Shown: piece by piece, positions 46,199-54,423 of the stretch
How the letters are laid out: each line of letters starts with the position of its first letter
Position numbering within the stretch: position 1 is the first letter of the stretch
DNA from: CALBPI01 sp039814545
Lineage (GTDB): Bacteria; Pseudomonadota; Gammaproteobacteria; Steroidobacterales; Woeseiaceae
DNA length: 64,000 bases
Assembly: GCA_039814545.1 (NCBI GenBank)
Contig: JBCCBB010000003.1
Coordinates: forward strand, 66,831 to 130,830
Direction of reading: 5' to 3'
Notes under the pieces: generated by a model
The model's database searches: none
What the model saw: only the letters and a program-made list of their open reading frames with translations
Told to the model about the DNA's origin: nothing
Made by a program: the position numbers and the translations under genes

Positions 46199-46219
46199 AT
46201 TGTCACGCGCAAGGACAAT
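46199..46219. promoter_or_regulatory. operator 1: ATTGTC-N9-GACAAT inverted repeat
   Basis: Perfect 6-base arms around ACGCGCAAG. It has the same architecture and a closely related sequence (TGTCACG core) to operator 2, centre to centre 30 bases away. It overlaps the -35 element of the alkylsulfatase promoter. A likely binding site for a dimeric repressor, plausibly the TetR protein at 48459-49064. Confidence 0.6.
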
Positions 46220-46227
46220 AGTATAAT
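46200..46227 (+). promoter_or_regulatory. sigma-70-like promoter of the alkylsulfatase gene
   Basis: TTGTCA (46200-46205) and TATAAT (46222-46227) with a 16-base spacer, close to consensus. Transcription would start near 46234, giving a leader of about 85 bases before ATG 46320. The promoter is enclosed by operators 1 and 2. Confidence 0.6.
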
Positions 46228-46228
46228 A

Positions 46229-46249
46229 AATGTCACGATACAAGACATT
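46229..46249. promoter_or_regulatory. operator 2: AATGTC-N9-GACATT inverted repeat
   Basis: Perfect 6-base arms around ACGATACAA, sharing TGTCACG and CAAG/GACA-type half-site bases with operator 1. It covers the predicted transcription start, so a bound repressor would block polymerase. Confidence 0.6.
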
Positions 46250-46319
46250 AGTTTTGCTGCGCCTCATGAGACGGCCGCAGCTCAGTCAGTTGCGTCCTAC
46301 AAACGGATGGAGAATTTAG

Positions 46320-48350
46320 ATGGTTGTCCCCGCGCGATTTTTGTCGGTTCCCTGCCTGGCGATGATCCTTATTGGTTGCGGGAAGACCGCTAGCGGTCCT
46401 GGAGAATCCGATGCAGGCAGTGAGCCACCTATGACCTCGTACGAGGACCTCCGCCTCCCGCCAGAAGGAGCAGCGACCGAGGCCACAAGGAAACACAACT
46501 CTGAAGCGCGGGGCTCTTCTGGGTTCGATCGGTCAGTGGATCAACAACGAGCTGCACGTGGATTCTTGGGTCGTATCGAAGACCCCGAAATCAGGGGGCC
46601 AGACGGAGACGTCGTCTGGCGGACCAATGCTTACGATTTTTTGGATGAGCCGAGCCCAGACACAGCCCATCCAAGCTTGTGGGCACAATCCCGTTTGGTT
46701 GCCCGTCATGGCCTTTTCGAGGTTGCAGACGGCATCTATCAAGTCCGTGGATATGATCTCAGTGTCATGTCGATTATTCGCGGTAAAACGGGATGGATTG
46801 TTGTCGACACTTTGACCAACGGGGAGACGGCAGCGGCAGGCCTTCGATTGGTACAGACTTTACTGGGCGAACGACCTGTATCCGCTGTCATCTACTCGCA
46901 CAGTCATGCCGATCACTTTGGTGGCACTGACGGTTTGCTCAATGAGGCGCCCAATGATCGTGCCCAAATCCCGATCATTGCCCCTTACGGATTTACCCGT
47001 GAGGCGGTCACCGAGAATCTCATCGCCGGTCCTCACATGGCCAGACGTGCCACGCTGATGTACGGGAAAGCTCTAGAGCCTGGCCCAACAGGTTCAATCG
47101 GGGCCGGACTCGGCCCTGGTCTTCCCAAGGGAACGGTCTCATTCGTAAGGCCGACAGAAGAGCTCGGACAGGGCGTGACGCGTAAGACGATTGATGGCGT
47201 GAACTTCGAGTTTGTGGATGCAGGCGGCACAGAAGCACCCTCGGAATTCATGTTTTATCTAACCGATCGGCGAGCTTTGTTTACCGCGGAAGTCGTTACA
47301 GGGACCTTTCACAATATCTTGACAATGCGAGGGGCCAAAGTCCGAGATAGCCTGCTCTGGAGCAAAGCCATTGATGATGTGTTGATACGTTATGGCAGTC
47401 GATCGGACGTGATGTTTGCCGCGCATCATTGGCCCGTTTGGGGAACTGAGAAAGTCATTAATCGTCTTCGCGCGCATCGTGATGTGTACCGCAACATCCA
47501 TGACCAAACGATTCGACAGGCCAATGCGGGGAAGACTATGCATGAAGTCTCCGAGATCGTCTCAAAGCCCAACGTGTCGACTGAAGATCCTTCAATTCTC
47601 GATTTCTATGGATCGACAACACATAACGCGAGGGCGGTCTATCAATTCTATTTTGGTTGGTGGGGTGGTGTACCTGCTGAGTTTGACCCGCACCCCCCCG
47701 AAGAGCGTGCAAGACGATTTGTCGAAGCGCTGGGCGGTCCCCAGAATGCACTTGAAGCAGGCAAGAGAGCTTTCTCATCCGGCGACTATCGTTGGGCGGC
47801 AGAGCTCTTCAATAGCATTGTCTTTGTCGGCGACCAAACTGAAACGGCCACGCTTTGGCTTGCGTCGACCTATGAGCAACTCGGGTTTCAAGCGGAAAGT
47901 GGTGCGACTCGAAACTACTTCTTAAGTGCAGCCAACGAACTTCGCACTGGGCAACGAGTGGGGAGCAGTCTCATAGAAGGAGCCGCTTCGTTTCTTCCCA
48001 ATATTCCAACGTCGTCTGTATTTGATTCGCTGGCAGCACGGTATGATGCCAGTTCACATGATCGCGAACCCTATGAGCTCGATTTTGTGTTCACCGACAC
48101 AAACGAAGTCATCAGCGTTGAGGTCGGACGCGATGTTGTAATCCCAAGATATGGTGTAGGGGCGAAGGCTCCAGCAGCGACTGTAACGATATCGCGAAAG
48201 GTCTTTGATGGGCTTCTGCTGGGTGAGCATAGCGCGCTTGGTCTGATCGTCACTCGAAAGCTCAAGATAAAGGGCGAAATCAGCGCCGTAGACACCTTTT
48301 TTGACGCGCTTGAAAGGCCGCCGGAAGACTTCCCCATTGTGACGCCTTGA
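46320..48350 (+). CDS. alkylsulfatase (SdsA/BDS1/Pisa1 family, MBL fold), lipoprotein
   Basis: 676 residues. A lipoprotein-like signal ends AMILIGC|GKT. The alkylsulfatase MBL domain has the binuclear zinc motif SHSHADHFGG near residue 193, later EAPSEF, GTFHNILTMRG and HHWPVWGTE. A dimerisation helical domain and a C-terminal SCP2-like domain (YELDFVFTDTNEVISVEVGR) complete the family layout. It cleaves alkyl sulfate esters to alcohol and sulfate; relatives act on primary (SdsA1) or secondary (Pisa1) esters and this cannot be told apart by eye. Divergent from the TonB receptor. Confidence 0.9.
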   Translation: MVVPARFLSVPCLAMILIGCGKTASGPGESDAGSEPPMTSYEDLRLPPEGAATEATRKHNSEARGSSGFDRSVDQQRAARGFLGRIEDPEIRGPDGDVVWRTNAYDFLDEPSPDTAHPSLWAQSRLVARHGLFEVADGIYQVRGYDLSVMSIIRGKTGWIVVDTLTNGETAAAGLRLVQTLLGERPVSAVIYSHSHADHFGGTDGLLNEAPNDRAQIPIIAPYGFTREAVTENLIAGPHMARRATLMYGKALEPGPTGSIGAGLGPGLPKGTVSFVRPTEELGQGVTRKTIDGVNFEFVDAGGTEAPSEFMFYLTDRRALFTAEVVTGTFHNILTMRGAKVRDSLLWSKAIDDVLIRYGSRSDVMFAAHHWPVWGTEKVINRLRAHRDVYRNIHDQTIRQANAGKTMHEVSEIVSKPNVSTEDPSILDFYGSTTHNARAVYQFYFGWWGGVPAEFDPHPPEERARRFVEALGGPQNALEAGKRAFSSGDYRWAAELFNSIVFVGDQTETATLWLASTYEQLGFQAESGATRNYFLSAANELRTGQRVGSSLIEGAASFLPNIPTSSVFDSLAARYDASSHDREPYELDFVFTDTNEVISVEVGRDVVIPRYGVGAKAPAATVTISRKVFDGLLLGEHSALGLIVTRKLKIKGEISAVDTFFDALERPPEDFPIVTP

Positions 48351-48420
48351 TGCACTAGGCCAACGTATTCGGATTTGACCGTCAGTCGCATTAGTTGGAA
48401 ACTTGAGTGAGAACACTATG

Positions 48421-48436
48421 GCTACGTTTGCGTAGC
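48421..48436. repeat. inverted repeat GCTACG-TTTG-CGTAGC before the TetR gene
   Basis: Perfect 6-base arms with a 4-base loop, 23 bases before the TTG start of the regulator. It may be an operator or leader stem. It does not match the two operators at 46.2 kb. Confidence 0.35.
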
Positions 48437-48458
48437 TTGTCGCTTCCGGGGTTATGTT

Positions 48459-49064
48459 TTGCCAGAAAAGAAAGGTCTAGCGACTGGAGCTAAGAAAGTT
48501 GACGGACGTACTGCGAGAAGCCGTGTCCAGTACGACATGATAAAGACCACTTTTCTTGAGCTTGTAAACGAAGGCAACTACTCACCCACAGCTGTGGACG
48601 TTGCGAAAAGGACTGGAATCAGCGTTCGTACGGTTTTTCGCCACTTTTCCAATATCGAGGAGCTGTACGCCAAGATTGGGGAGTTTCAGAGGTCTTACGT
48701 GTTTGAAAATATGCCGTGCCCTATTGAGGATAGCAGCTGGGAAGACAGGCTAAAACAGATCATTTTCCGGCGACGCGCGGTTTTCGAAGTTATTCTGGGG
48801 TCTCTCGAGTTTGTTATGGTCAACCGCTGGCGTTCTCCATATCTCGCAGACGCGTATCAGCAGATGCTCGATGAGAGTCGGCAATTTTTGGAGTTGGCGC
48901 TCCATAATCATGTTGACATCACGACCCGGAAGTTCGACACGCTCGTGATTCTGTTTTCCCCGGGCCAGTGGCGGATGTTGCGGAAGGATTTCGATTTGAC
49001 AGTGGATGAAGCTGTCCAATGGCTCTTTGATACGGCTATCGCATTGTATCCGTCCGATCAATGA
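48459..49064 (+). CDS. TetR/AcrR-family transcriptional regulator
   Basis: 201 residues from a TTG start after TCCGGGG (an ATG at 48537 would lose part of the first helix). The DNA-binding domain is YSPTAVDVAKRTGISVRTVF then RHFSNIEELYAKI (about residues 40-75). The ligand domain is of no named subgroup. It follows the alkylsulfatase by 108 bases on the same strand, and two TetR-sized operators stand at the alkylsulfatase promoter, so it probably represses the island until a substrate or product binds. Confidence 0.85.
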   Translation: MPEKKGLATGAKKVDGRTARSRVQYDMIKTTFLELVNEGNYSPTAVDVAKRTGISVRTVFRHFSNIEELYAKIGEFQRSYVFENMPCPIEDSSWEDRLKQIIFRRRAVFEVILGSLEFVMVNRWRSPYLADAYQQMLDESRQFLELALHNHVDITTRKFDTLVILFSPGQWRMLRKDFDLTVDEAVQWLFDTAIALYPSDQ

Positions 49065-49270
49065 CATACAGGCGTTGCGATTGGTCGACAGGCTGATTGA
49101 CGGTGCCGGTCGTGTTCCTCCAAGGCGTTCGAGACCCGGGCCAGCACGCAGGGGAGTACTACCAGTCAGCGAGTTCGATTCACAATGGTCTGGTCGTACT
49201 GGTAGGTGCTGGACTTGACCCGCTTCACCTGAGATCTCCACGCTATTCAATGAGCATAGGAGATCGACAG

Positions 49271-49471
49271 ATGAGCAGTCCCAGATAGACACCAGAATTC
49301 AAGGATGAAGCAGTCTGTCAGGTCGTTGATCGCGGCCACTTTGTAGCGGAAGTCGCCGAACGACTCGGCGTGTCGACGCATAGCCTTTACGCCTGGATCA
49401 AAGCCGTCAAGCCCTCCAAGAATGAGCAGCAGACGATCGAGAAGCTGGCAGCGAGTCTTGCTGATACCTAA
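49271..49471 (+). mobile_element. remnant of IS3-family transposase OrfA
   Basis: From ATG 49271 the frame reads MSSPR, a TAG stop at 49286-49288, then TPEFKDEAVCQVVDRGHFVA and AERLGVSTHSLYAWIKAVKP, the typical IS3 OrfA helix-turn-helix. It ends at a TAA (49469-49471) after KLAASLADT, short of the leucine-zipper region, and no OrfB follows. So the insertion sequence is dead and truncated. It borders the right edge of the alkylsulfatase island. Confidence 0.75.
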
Positions 49472-49502
49472 GTGAACGACAAGCACCAATGCGGGCTGTT
49501 CG

Positions 49503-49904
49503 CTAGCTCGTGCCCCATACGTCAGAGATGACCGGCTTAGAGAGTAGCACCATCACAAGCAGGGTAATGGTCGCGAGCGCGGCCATGTGTGCGTATCCCA
49601 GCCTTTTCAAATAGTCCTTGTCGGAGCGTATGTTGTCCATGGCAACGCCGGAGTAGAACCACAGCAGGGCCAAGAGCAGACCAACGGGGTACATAAAGAT
49701 GGCGTCGCCAATCTGGAGCTTTCCGAGATAGCCGATAAAGCCCATGACGACACCACTGAACGCTGCACCAAGCACGGTGGTGATCAGCTTTGTGTACTCG
49801 GTGAGCGTTTTCTGCTTGTCAATGCCCAGGGTGAGCAGGCCACCGACAAACCCTCCTAAAGTAAACATGCCCAAGTAGTTCACTAGCTCTACTCCCTTCG
49901 CCAA
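49503..49904 (-). CDS. small 4-TM membrane protein
   Basis: 133 residues with four hydrophobic segments: LGMFTLGGFVGGLLTLGI, ITTVLGAAFSGVVMGFIGYL, IFMYPVGLLLALLWFYSGVA and HMAALATITLLVMVLL. Acidic and basic loops between them (RSDKDYLKRLG). I do not recognise the family. It lies 41 bases after the two-domain hydrolase gene on the same strand, so it may be the third gene of that operon. Confidence 0.65.
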   Translation of the reverse strand: MAKGVELVNYLGMFTLGGFVGGLLTLGIDKQKTLTEYTKLITTVLGAAFSGVVMGFIGYLGKLQIGDAIFMYPVGLLLALLWFYSGVAMDNIRSDKDYLKRLGYAHMAALATITLLVMVLLSKPVISDVWGTS

Positions 49905-49945
49905 AAAAAATCAGTTATGCCGGGTCCTATTGCCCCTGCACGGCA

Positions 49946-51799
49946 CTACAGTCGCGTTACGACGGTCCACACCAGCCAGACTGCCGCGATGAAGGCAAGT
50001 GCCAAAAAGGCGCTGTCTCTCACGAAGAACGCCTGGAAGCCTAGTGTGCCGAGACCCCATAGCAAGAGCACAAGCACCAGCGCCAACACGATCGGAGAGA
50101 GGGTGCCAAGCAATCGCATGAGCAGCGGCTGCCGCGGCCTGAACAGCATTTGGTCCTCGGCCGGGCTAGTCGCGCTCTGGACGAATCTCGCAATATCGTC
50201 CCAGTGCGTCTCCTTGATGCCGGCACCGTGGTCTCCACGCACATATTTCTGGTCGCTCACACGCGCTGTCCGATGTCCGAAGCCGACGTGCCCAGCACCG
50301 CCAAGATCGAACCATCTGAGGTGGCGGACGGCAAAAGGAAACATCGCAACCACCCAATCGTGCGTGGCCACGTAATTCAACACGCGTGCCACACGCCCGT
50401 CTGAGAGCTTCTCGGTCCAGTCGTAGTCGGCTCGGACCACGCTTCCCGCGAAGACAACGTTTCGAAACCTGCAGCCGCTGTAGGAGTCAAGCGCCCGCGC
50501 CAGGATATAAGTGCCGTTCGAGTGGCCGACGTAGGAGAAGTCTGCGTTGGGGTACATCGCGCGTGCCTGGACGAAGTGGTCCATAAACCACTCTGCTTTT
50601 TGGCGACGGACCCATGGCAATACGAAGGGCGCCATGGCGAAGAATCCGTAAGACGGTGAAAGCGTTCTCACTGTCCCATTGGATTGCCGCTTAATCTCTG
50701 CGGCGATCTTCTGAGTCCAGTACCCAAGGTCACGGATGCCATGGATCACGAAGACCGCGTGTTCGACGTCATAGTCAGGCGGCGGTGGTAGGTGTTCGCT
50801 GAGATAGGACCGGGGGACGGACGCTTCTCGAAGCTCTGCGACGGATCCCGTGAGCGCCAGTGAGAATCTCTCGTAGCGTTCTTTTCGGACTGGGTCGTTC
50901 GTTGACAGCGTCTCCATCTCGAGCAAAGACGTATGATCGGAGAACGGGACCTGTAACAGAAAGAAAGTTGGGTCTTCGCTGTCGAGTGCAAAGTCCAGGT
51001 TGTCGTCGGGCGCGACGATGTTGTCCACCGTACCGAGCAGCTGCGTCACAATGACGCTAGACGGATCGCGCGGACCGCCCGAGTCCATGAGCGCGAGCCA
51101 CTGTAGGCGTGTTTGCGAGATAAAGGGTGCGCCCCGTCTGATGTCGAAAATCGTCGGCTTGGTCGGCATGAGGTGTCCGATGAGCGACCCTATATTCCAC
51201 ACGAGCGCCTCAAGCTTGCTCCGTACGCCTTCAATCGACCAACCGCGGCTCATCGCGGCCAGCAATACTAGCCGCGAGATCGAGGGCGCCCACGGGCGTC
51301 GCGTCAGGCCGGAGAGGGGCGCCTCGAAGGGCGCGGGCGTGTCTCGTCGCGACCACTCGCCTTCCTTCCGTGTCTGCGTGACTTCGCCGTGTGCGCAGAC
51401 GAAGAGTTTTCTGGCCAAGACGGCACCCATGCTGTGCCCCACAAGAATGATTTCCTCGTAGGTCTCACCATCGCGCGCCGTTTTCTCCGACCAGAGCGTG
51501 TCAATATCCTCGAGCATCTGTGCAGCTATCTCGGCCATCGGGGTGGTCGAGAACGTGGCCGCATAGGGGAGGGGCGGCGCGTAGAGGTCTGCGTCTGGCA
51601 TCTGTTCGCTGATTGAACGCTTGATCTGTCGGTTGCGCTTCGCCTGCAGGCGGTAGCCGTGTGTGAACACGACGAGGCGTTTGGACGGCGAGCCCCGCTC
51701 GAGGTGTTCGAGGCCGAAGTTTAGTGTCACGCTCTCGCCCCCTTCTCTGGTCCCTTCATATTGACTCTGTGATTGCGCTTCCATTCTTGGGCTGCTCAC
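49946..51799 (-). CDS. tandem alpha/beta-hydrolase (lipase-like) with C-terminal membrane helices
   Basis: 617 residues, with GTG 51799 overlapping the upstream stop by 4 bases (ATG 51784 is an alternative). There are two lipase-like domains. The first has FTHGYRLQAKRN and nucleophile elbow VGHSMGAV near residue 120. The second has FVIHGIRDLGYW and VGHSNGTY near 425, with a possible catalytic His region at GFGH. Two membrane helices follow near 555-575 and 588-612. No signal peptide, so both catalytic domains should face the cytoplasm. Double hydrolases like this are uncommon and I know no named family. Confidence 0.7.
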   Translation of the reverse strand: MSSPRMEAQSQSQYEGTREGGESVTLNFGLEHLERGSPSKRLVVFTHGYRLQAKRNRQIKRSISEQMPDADLYAPPLPYAATFSTTPMAEIAAQMLEDIDTLWSEKTARDGETYEEIILVGHSMGAVLARKLFVCAHGEVTQTRKEGEWSRRDTPAPFEAPLSGLTRRPWAPSISRLVLLAAMSRGWSIEGVRSKLEALVWNIGSLIGHLMPTKPTIFDIRRGAPFISQTRLQWLALMDSGGPRDPSSVIVTQLLGTVDNIVAPDDNLDFALDSEDPTFFLLQVPFSDHTSLLEMETLSTNDPVRKERYERFSLALTGSVAELREASVPRSYLSEHLPPPPDYDVEHAVFVIHGIRDLGYWTQKIAAEIKRQSNGTVRTLSPSYGFFAMAPFVLPWVRRQKAEWFMDHFVQARAMYPNADFSYVGHSNGTYILARALDSYSGCRFRNVVFAGSVVRADYDWTEKLSDGRVARVLNYVATHDWVVAMFPFAVRHLRWFDLGGAGHVGFGHRTARVSDQKYVRGDHGAGIKETHWDDIARFVQSATSPAEDQMLFRPRQPLLMRLLGTLSPIVLALVLVLLLWGLGTLGFQAFFVRDSAFLALAFIAAVWLVWTVVTRL

Positions 51800-52485
51800 G
51801 TCTCTGTTGTTTGCGGTTCTTCGTCACTGTCTGTGTAGACGCCAGCGATCAACCAAGCGGTACCGAATAGGCTGAGCATGTAGAGCTCCAGCCAGTAGAC
51901 AAAGCTTGAATTCGAGAAGACGGGTAGTACCTGGCCCCGTATCTTAAAGAACATGTAGATGGCACCAACGACGAGCCCTACGGCCATCGCAATCGCAAAC
52001 GCCTTGTAGAGCCGGCCGCGTCCCGGGCGTCGCTTCTCCCAGGCGCGTCGGGAGAAGATCCAAAGCATCTTGGGTAACACCAGAAACAAGAGGACAGCAG
52101 CAGCGATGTGCACGTGGTGCGGCTCGATGTTGAACACAGCGGTTGCGGAGATCGTCCAGTTGGGTGGTGCTTCGCCGTTATCGCCTGACGTAGGGAACAG
52201 TGCGATAGCCAACGCAAATAGGCCGCCGGCTTTGGCCAGCCAGAATTCCTGGTCGTAGCCACCGCCGCGTCCGTTGTAGGCGAATAGGAACATGGCCACG
52301 ACGGCCAATCCCGCGATAAAGACCGGCCCTGCATCTGACCAGTAGTAACTGCTGATAGAGTCCAGAATCTCGCGTTCGCCACGCAGCAGGTACAGCGTCG
52401 GCGCGAGCAATATCGAGACGAAGCCGACGATACGTCGTTGGACCTTGTGGTTGAAGACGCGTAGGGCGGGTTCTGTGGCGGTCAT
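51796..52485 (-). CDS. multi-TM membrane protein of unknown function
   Basis: 229 residues from ATG 52485 (AGGGGACC upstream). Helices: IVGFVSILLAPTLYLLRG, PVFIAGLAVVAMFLFAYNG, KAGGLFALAIALF, HVHIAAAVLLFLVLPKMLWI, AFAIAMAVGLVVGAIYMFF and YMLSLFGTAWLIAGVY. A HH-H cluster (EPHHVHIAAA) sits at a helix start. No family recognised; DUF998-like topology is possible. The stop overlaps the hydrolase GTG (GTGA), so the two proteins are made together and likely work together at the inner membrane. Confidence 0.7.
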   Translation of the reverse strand: MTATEPALRVFNHKVQRRIVGFVSILLAPTLYLLRGEREILDSISSYYWSDAGPVFIAGLAVVAMFLFAYNGRGGGYDQEFWLAKAGGLFALAIALFPTSGDNGEAPPNWTISATAVFNIEPHHVHIAAAVLLFLVLPKMLWIFSRRAWEKRRPGRGRLYKAFAIAMAVGLVVGAIYMFFKIRGQVLPVFSNSSFVYWLELYMLSLFGTAWLIAGVYTDSDEEPQTTET

Positions 52486-52567
52486 TGGTGGGTCCCCTGT
52501 GTATCCAGTCGGTGCCATTGCCACTGGGCACCTATTGTTGTGGTTGCTGTGCACTCAGGCCTTGTAT

Positions 52568-52666
52568 TGACAGCAGTGTCATGAAACGCACGCTTGTCTC
52601 ACAGCGAGACGCCAGGATGAATTGAAGCGCGTGTACTGCTCGTTCATTCGGCAGTACACGCGCTTC
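52568..52666. repeat. three inverted repeats incl. a perfect 16-bp hairpin
   Basis: TGACA-GCAG-TGTCA at 52568-52581, GTCTC-ACAGC-GAGAC at 52596-52610, and a 16-base perfect inverted repeat with arms 52624-52639 (GAAGCGCGTGTACTGC) and 52651-52666 around an 11-base loop. No T tract flanks the long stem on either strand, so it is not a classical terminator. It lies between the beta-barrel gene stop (52693) and the membrane protein start (52485), both on the minus strand. Confidence 0.6.
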
Positions 52667-52692
52667 CCTGAGGTTGATGCCGTCTTAGGTCA

Positions 52693-53391
52693 TTAGAACT
52701 TCGTTGACACCAGCAAGATGATTGATGGCTCTGAGCTCTTAGTGAATCGGATCTCGGATTCGCCATCCGGAAGTGGCTGATTGGCAGAAATTCCGTCGCC
52801 AAGCTGCATCACATTGGAGTCGAGCGATACGCCAAGACCGAAGTTGAGACTGCTGGAACTTTCAGGTCTCTTGAAGCCAACCATATAGCCGGCGCCGAAC
52901 GAGGTCAGCGTATCGCTGCCATTTGCTCCGAAATTGACAGTTGCGAAAGGCCCATGGCCCCATTTTCTTCCGGCTTTCCCCTTACCGAAGAAGTAGTGGA
53001 TCTCCAGGAACAGCCTTGGCGAGTCAGTGACGTCATCGGTCACCCGAACCACACCGTTCACAATTTCTGCGCCGTTGATTCGGTCTGGGCCTCTACCGAA
53101 CCCGGCTCCCACACCGACACCCCAGCCAGTTCCGAAGAAGGCCTTGTCCTGGGCTCGTTCGTCGGCCTTTTCTTTCGCTTCGTTAGCTTCTTGGTTTGCT
53201 TTGATCGCGGCCGTAGTGTCGTCTGCGTTTTCGGCGACAGCTGCCTGGCAGTCTGCATACGCGCCCCACGCATCGAGCGATTGCTCGACAGTGAGTGTGG
53301 CGTCATTTGGTTTGGTGCAAGCGTCTTGGGCGCTTGCTGGCAGCGACACAATCGCTGTGCACACCGCGACAATGGGAATAAGGTACTTCAT
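52693..53391 (-). CDS. secreted, probable outer-membrane beta-barrel protein
   Basis: 232 residues. Signal peptide ends ASA|QDA. An Ala/Glu/Lys helix (about residues 55-85, AIKANQEANEAKEKADERAQ) is followed by GTGWGVGVGAGFG and alternating hydrophobic strands to a terminal Phe (ILLVSTKF), as in small outer-membrane barrels. A disulfide between two cysteines (DACTK, ADCQA) is possible. The start overlaps the stop of the 73-residue gene by 4 bases. Confidence 0.65.
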   Translation of the reverse strand: MKYLIPIVAVCTAIVSLPASAQDACTKPNDATLTVEQSLDAWGAYADCQAAVAENADDTTAAIKANQEANEAKEKADERAQDKAFFGTGWGVGVGAGFGRGPDRINGAEIVNGVVRVTDDVTDSPRLFLEIHYFFGKGKAGRKWGHGPFATVNFGANGSDTLTSFGAGYMVGFKRPESSSSLNFGLGVSLDSNVMQLGDGISANQPLPDGESEIRFTKSSEPSIILLVSTKF

Positions 53392-53609
53392 TCTTGTACA
53401 ACCTCCGTTCCGGTCCGAATCCGCTTGTTGCCTTCGTCCCAGACCGCGGTTCGCGATGACTCGAGGATCGTAAGAACCGCCGTAAATTTCGTGGCGCTCG
53501 TAAGCTGTAGGTTGCCGTTCGGCAACACCGTGCCATTAGTGCCCCGTAACTGGATCAGGCCCCGATCGTTATCGGTGTCCCAGAAGGCGCCGTAGGTTTC
53601 TATCTCCAT
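53388..53609 (-). CDS. 73-residue cytoplasmic protein coupled to the barrel gene
   Basis: A strong AAGGAGA lies 6 bases upstream of ATG 53609. The product (MEIETYGAFWDTDNDRGLIQ... to TEVVQE) has no signal or membrane segment and looks like a small beta-rich protein. I do not recognise it. The stop overlaps the next ATG (ATGA), so it is translated with the beta-barrel protein, but its lack of an export signal makes a physical partnership unclear. Confidence 0.6.
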   Translation of the reverse strand: MEIETYGAFWDTDNDRGLIQLRGTNGTVLPNGNLQLTSATKFTAVLTILESSRTAVWDEGNKRIRTGTEVVQE

Positions 53610-53742
53610 CTGAATCTCTCCTTTGCGATGTGCATCGTCTTTCGGTTGTGTCGAGATAGCCGAAGAAACGCAGCGAAACGCGCCATTTTGGTGAGAGATG
53701 GTAGGTGCTCAGAGTGCTTGGGCTTTCGACGCCAAAAGAAAA

Positions 53743-53771
53743 AGCCACCCGAATCAACGATTCGGGTGGCT
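53743..53771 (-). terminator. Rho-independent terminator of the sigma/kinase operon
   Basis: Perfect 13-base stem (AGCCACCCGAATC / GATTCGGGTGGCT) with loop AAC. On the minus strand it is followed by TTTTCTTTT. It lies about 100 bases after the stop of the gene at 53869. Confidence 0.88.
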
Positions 53772-53868
53772 ATTGCCGCAAGGCTCGGGGATGGGTACTT
53801 GGTTCGCTTAGCGTCCCAACGTGGTTCTTCGGAGCGACATTGAAGGGCCTAGGTCATCTACAAGGCTG

Positions 53869-54423
53869 CTAGATCGTGGCGTACAAGTTTCCACCGCCAC
53901 ATATGACCTCAAATCGGTCGACAACGACCAAAGAAATCATCAGGCCCTCAAAATCCTCACGAATGGTCATGGGCGCATTTGGAGCACCTTGGTACCTCTG
54001 ATAATAGGCGTCAATTGCTTTGCCGCAGTGCCATGGTTTCTTTTCCCCATCGTCAACATCCGAGATCAGGATGTGGAACGGCCACTCTCGCACCCATCCT
54101 GTAGGAGTAGCTCTACAACCATGAGGCCGAATCAACAGCTCTACACGTCTTGCGGTCCCTTTTTCGGCTAACCTCGCTTCCAGGTATCGGACGGCGTCCA
54201 GAGTTGCCATTTGTCCGGAGACCGCGCCGATGTTTGCAGCGACATCCTTCATCTCCTCATGGGTCCCAACGATCTCAATAACGTGGTCGAGGAGGATGCA
54301 CTTAAATCTGTCATCTCGTTCCTTGGTCAGTGCGACCGGACCAAGTTCTGAGCTTTTGAGCCCAACCAGTACGAGCGGGTAATCGGGTGTTTGTGTGGTT
54401 TCTTCTGTTGATTTGGTGTTCAT
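53869..54423 (-). CDS. hypothetical protein, third gene of the ECF sigma/kinase operon
   Basis: 184 residues without signal or membrane helix; overlaps the kinase stop by 4 bases (ATGA). A first part has LVLVGLKSSELGPVALTK and FKCILLDHVIEIVGTHEEM; a later part has RVELLIRPHGCRATPTGW and GLMISLVVVDRFEVICGGG, alternating strands and helices. No family recognised. Three cysteines. Its coupling to the kinase suggests a substrate or regulator of the kinase or sigma factor. Confidence 0.65.
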   Translation of the reverse strand: MNTKSTEETTQTPDYPLVLVGLKSSELGPVALTKERDDRFKCILLDHVIEIVGTHEEMKDVAANIGAVSGQMATLDAVRYLEARLAEKGTARRVELLIRPHGCRATPTGWVREWPFHILISDVDDGEKKPWHCGKAIDAYYQRYQGAPNAPMTIREDFEGLMISLVVVDRFEVICGGGNLYATI

